NCBI GenBank assembly: GCA_027623845.1
Contig: JAQBUJ010000188.1
Coordinates: 1 to 6,545, forward strand
Direction: 5' to 3'
Length of the DNA: 6,545 bases
From: Pseudomonadota bacterium
Lineage (GTDB): Bacteria > Pseudomonadota > Alphaproteobacteria > Thalassobaculales > Thalassobaculaceae
Part shown: one piece after another, positions 5,894 to 6,545 of the stretch
Layout of the letters: every line of letters begins with the position of its first letter
Numbering within the stretch: the stretch's first letter is position 1
Position numbers and translations under genes: made by a program
The notes under the pieces: generated by a model
Databases searched by the model: none
The model's input: only the letters and a program-made list of their open reading frames with translations
What the model was told of the DNA's origin: nothing

Positions 5894-6545
5894 TTATACC
5901 TGCACGCTCATCCCGCCATCGATCGACAGCACATGGCCGTTGACGAAGCCCCCCGCCTCGGACATCAGATAGACCGCACCGCCGCCAAGCTCGCTTGGTT
6001 TTCCCCAGCGCTGCATCGGGGTTTTCGAGACCACCCAATCCGAGAATTCCGTGTTTTCCATCAGCGGCACGTTCATCTCTGTCGCGATATAACCGGGTGC
6101 GATGGCGTTCACCAAAATGCCTTGTGGGCCGACTTCAACCGCCAGCGCCCGGGTCAGCGCGCGCAAACCTTCCTTGGCGGCGATATAGGCCGGCACCGTC
6201 GGTCGCGCCTGGACGCCGAGCATCGAGACGGTATTGATGATCCGCCCGCCGCCATGCGGGGCCATTAACCGGATCGCCTCGCGGCTGAGATAAAAACACG
6301 ACGTCAGGTTGGTCGAGATCACATACTCGAAATCCTTGGTGGTGAATTCCAGGATCGGGCTGCGGTGTTGAATGCCAGCATTGTTGATCAATCCGTAAAG
6401 CCGGCCATGGGTCTGGTTGATCCGCTCCATCGCGGCGCGCCCGGCCGCCTCGTCATTGACGTCGAATGTCGCGATCTCGGCCTTCAGGCCGTTGGCGCGC
6501 AAGGCCTCGGCCTTGGCTTCCAGGACTGCCGTATCGCGGCCGCTC
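5894..6545 (-). CDS. Short-chain dehydrogenase/reductase, gluconate 5-dehydrogenase-like (partial)
   Basis: The C-terminal 216 residues of a classical SDR, cut by the right edge. The frame stays open to the end of the window, and the codons beyond 6502 read like normal SDR sequence (S-G-R-D-T-A-V-L-E-A-K-A-E-A), so the start and the T-G-x-x-x-G-I-G cofactor loop lie outside. Visible motifs are F-D-V, I-N-N-A-G-I-Q, a catalytic serine (codon at 6226-6224, in N-T-V-S-M), Y-I-A-A-K (Tyr at 6187-6185, Lys at 6175-6173), A-P-G-Y-I-A-T-E-M and the ending G-H-V-L-S-I-D-G-G-M. N-A-G-I-Q, the A-P-G-Y...T-E-M segment, R-W-G-x-P-x-E-L and the V-N-G-H...D-G-G-M-x-V-x-V end closely resemble IdnO, which interconverts gluconate and 5-ketogluconate with NAD(P)H. 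The exact substrate is unproven. It probably shares a pathway with the downstream hydroxyacid dehydrogenase. Confidence 0.92.
   Translation of the reverse strand, partial: SGRDTAVLEAKAEALRANGLKAEIATFDVNDEAAGRAAMERINQTHGRLYGLINNAGIQHRSPILEFTTKDFEYVISTNLTSCFYLSREAIRLMAPHGGGRIINTVSMLGVQARPTVPAYIAAKEGLRALTRALAVEVGPQGILVNAIAPGYIATEMNVPLMENTEFSDWVVSKTPMQRWGKPSELGGGAVYLMSEAGGFVNGHVLSIDGGMSVQV

Noticed and set aside
6500..6502. TTG as the start of the SDR gene
   Set aside because: Codons upstream continue in frame with normal SDR sequence, and the cofactor-binding loop would be missing, so this is an internal leucine.

Overview
The window looks like ordinary chromosomal DNA from a high-GC, motile alphaproteobacterium, plausibly of the Rhodospirillales type. 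Hand-counted 60-base lines inside the dioxygenase, transporter and fliG genes are about 65-67% GC. The FliG protein, a TauD/TfdA dioxygenase pair and a sugar-acid type dehydrogenase pair fit that setting. The taxonomic guess is inference from gene content and composition; there is no rRNA or other marker gene.

Layout. Bases 1-480 (+) hold the 3' end of an FkbM-like methyltransferase cut by the left edge; at 53% GC it is clearly less GC-rich than the rest. Bases 539-2331 (-) hold two tandem, paralogous Fe(II)/2-oxoglutarate dioxygenases of 294 residues each, transcribed leftwards and separated by 23 bases. A 199-base region (2332-2530) separates them from a divergent 12-helix MFS transporter at 2531-3754 (+). 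A very AT-rich 113-base gap (about 34% GC over its central 90 bases) precedes a complete fliG at 3868-4890 (+). Two genes point back towards it on the minus strand: a 3-hydroxyisobutyrate dehydrogenase family enzyme (4951-5820) and, upstream of that, a gluconate 5-dehydrogenase-like short-chain dehydrogenase (5894-6545) cut by the right edge.

How the genes may work together. The two dioxygenases and the divergent transporter resemble a small uptake or efflux plus oxidation unit sharing one control region, in which I see a candidate promoter and an inverted repeat near its expected transcription start. The SDR and the hydroxyacid dehydrogenase probably belong to one sugar-acid or hydroxyacid pathway, although a terminator-like hairpin lies between them. 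fliG stands alone between metabolic genes, with no other flagellar gene in the window.

I found no rRNA, tRNA, CRISPR array, insertion sequence or attachment site, and no convincing new biological system. The observations most worth following are the isolated fliG, the duplicated and diverged dioxygenases with their putative operator, and substitutions in the substrate-binding motif of the dehydrogenase.
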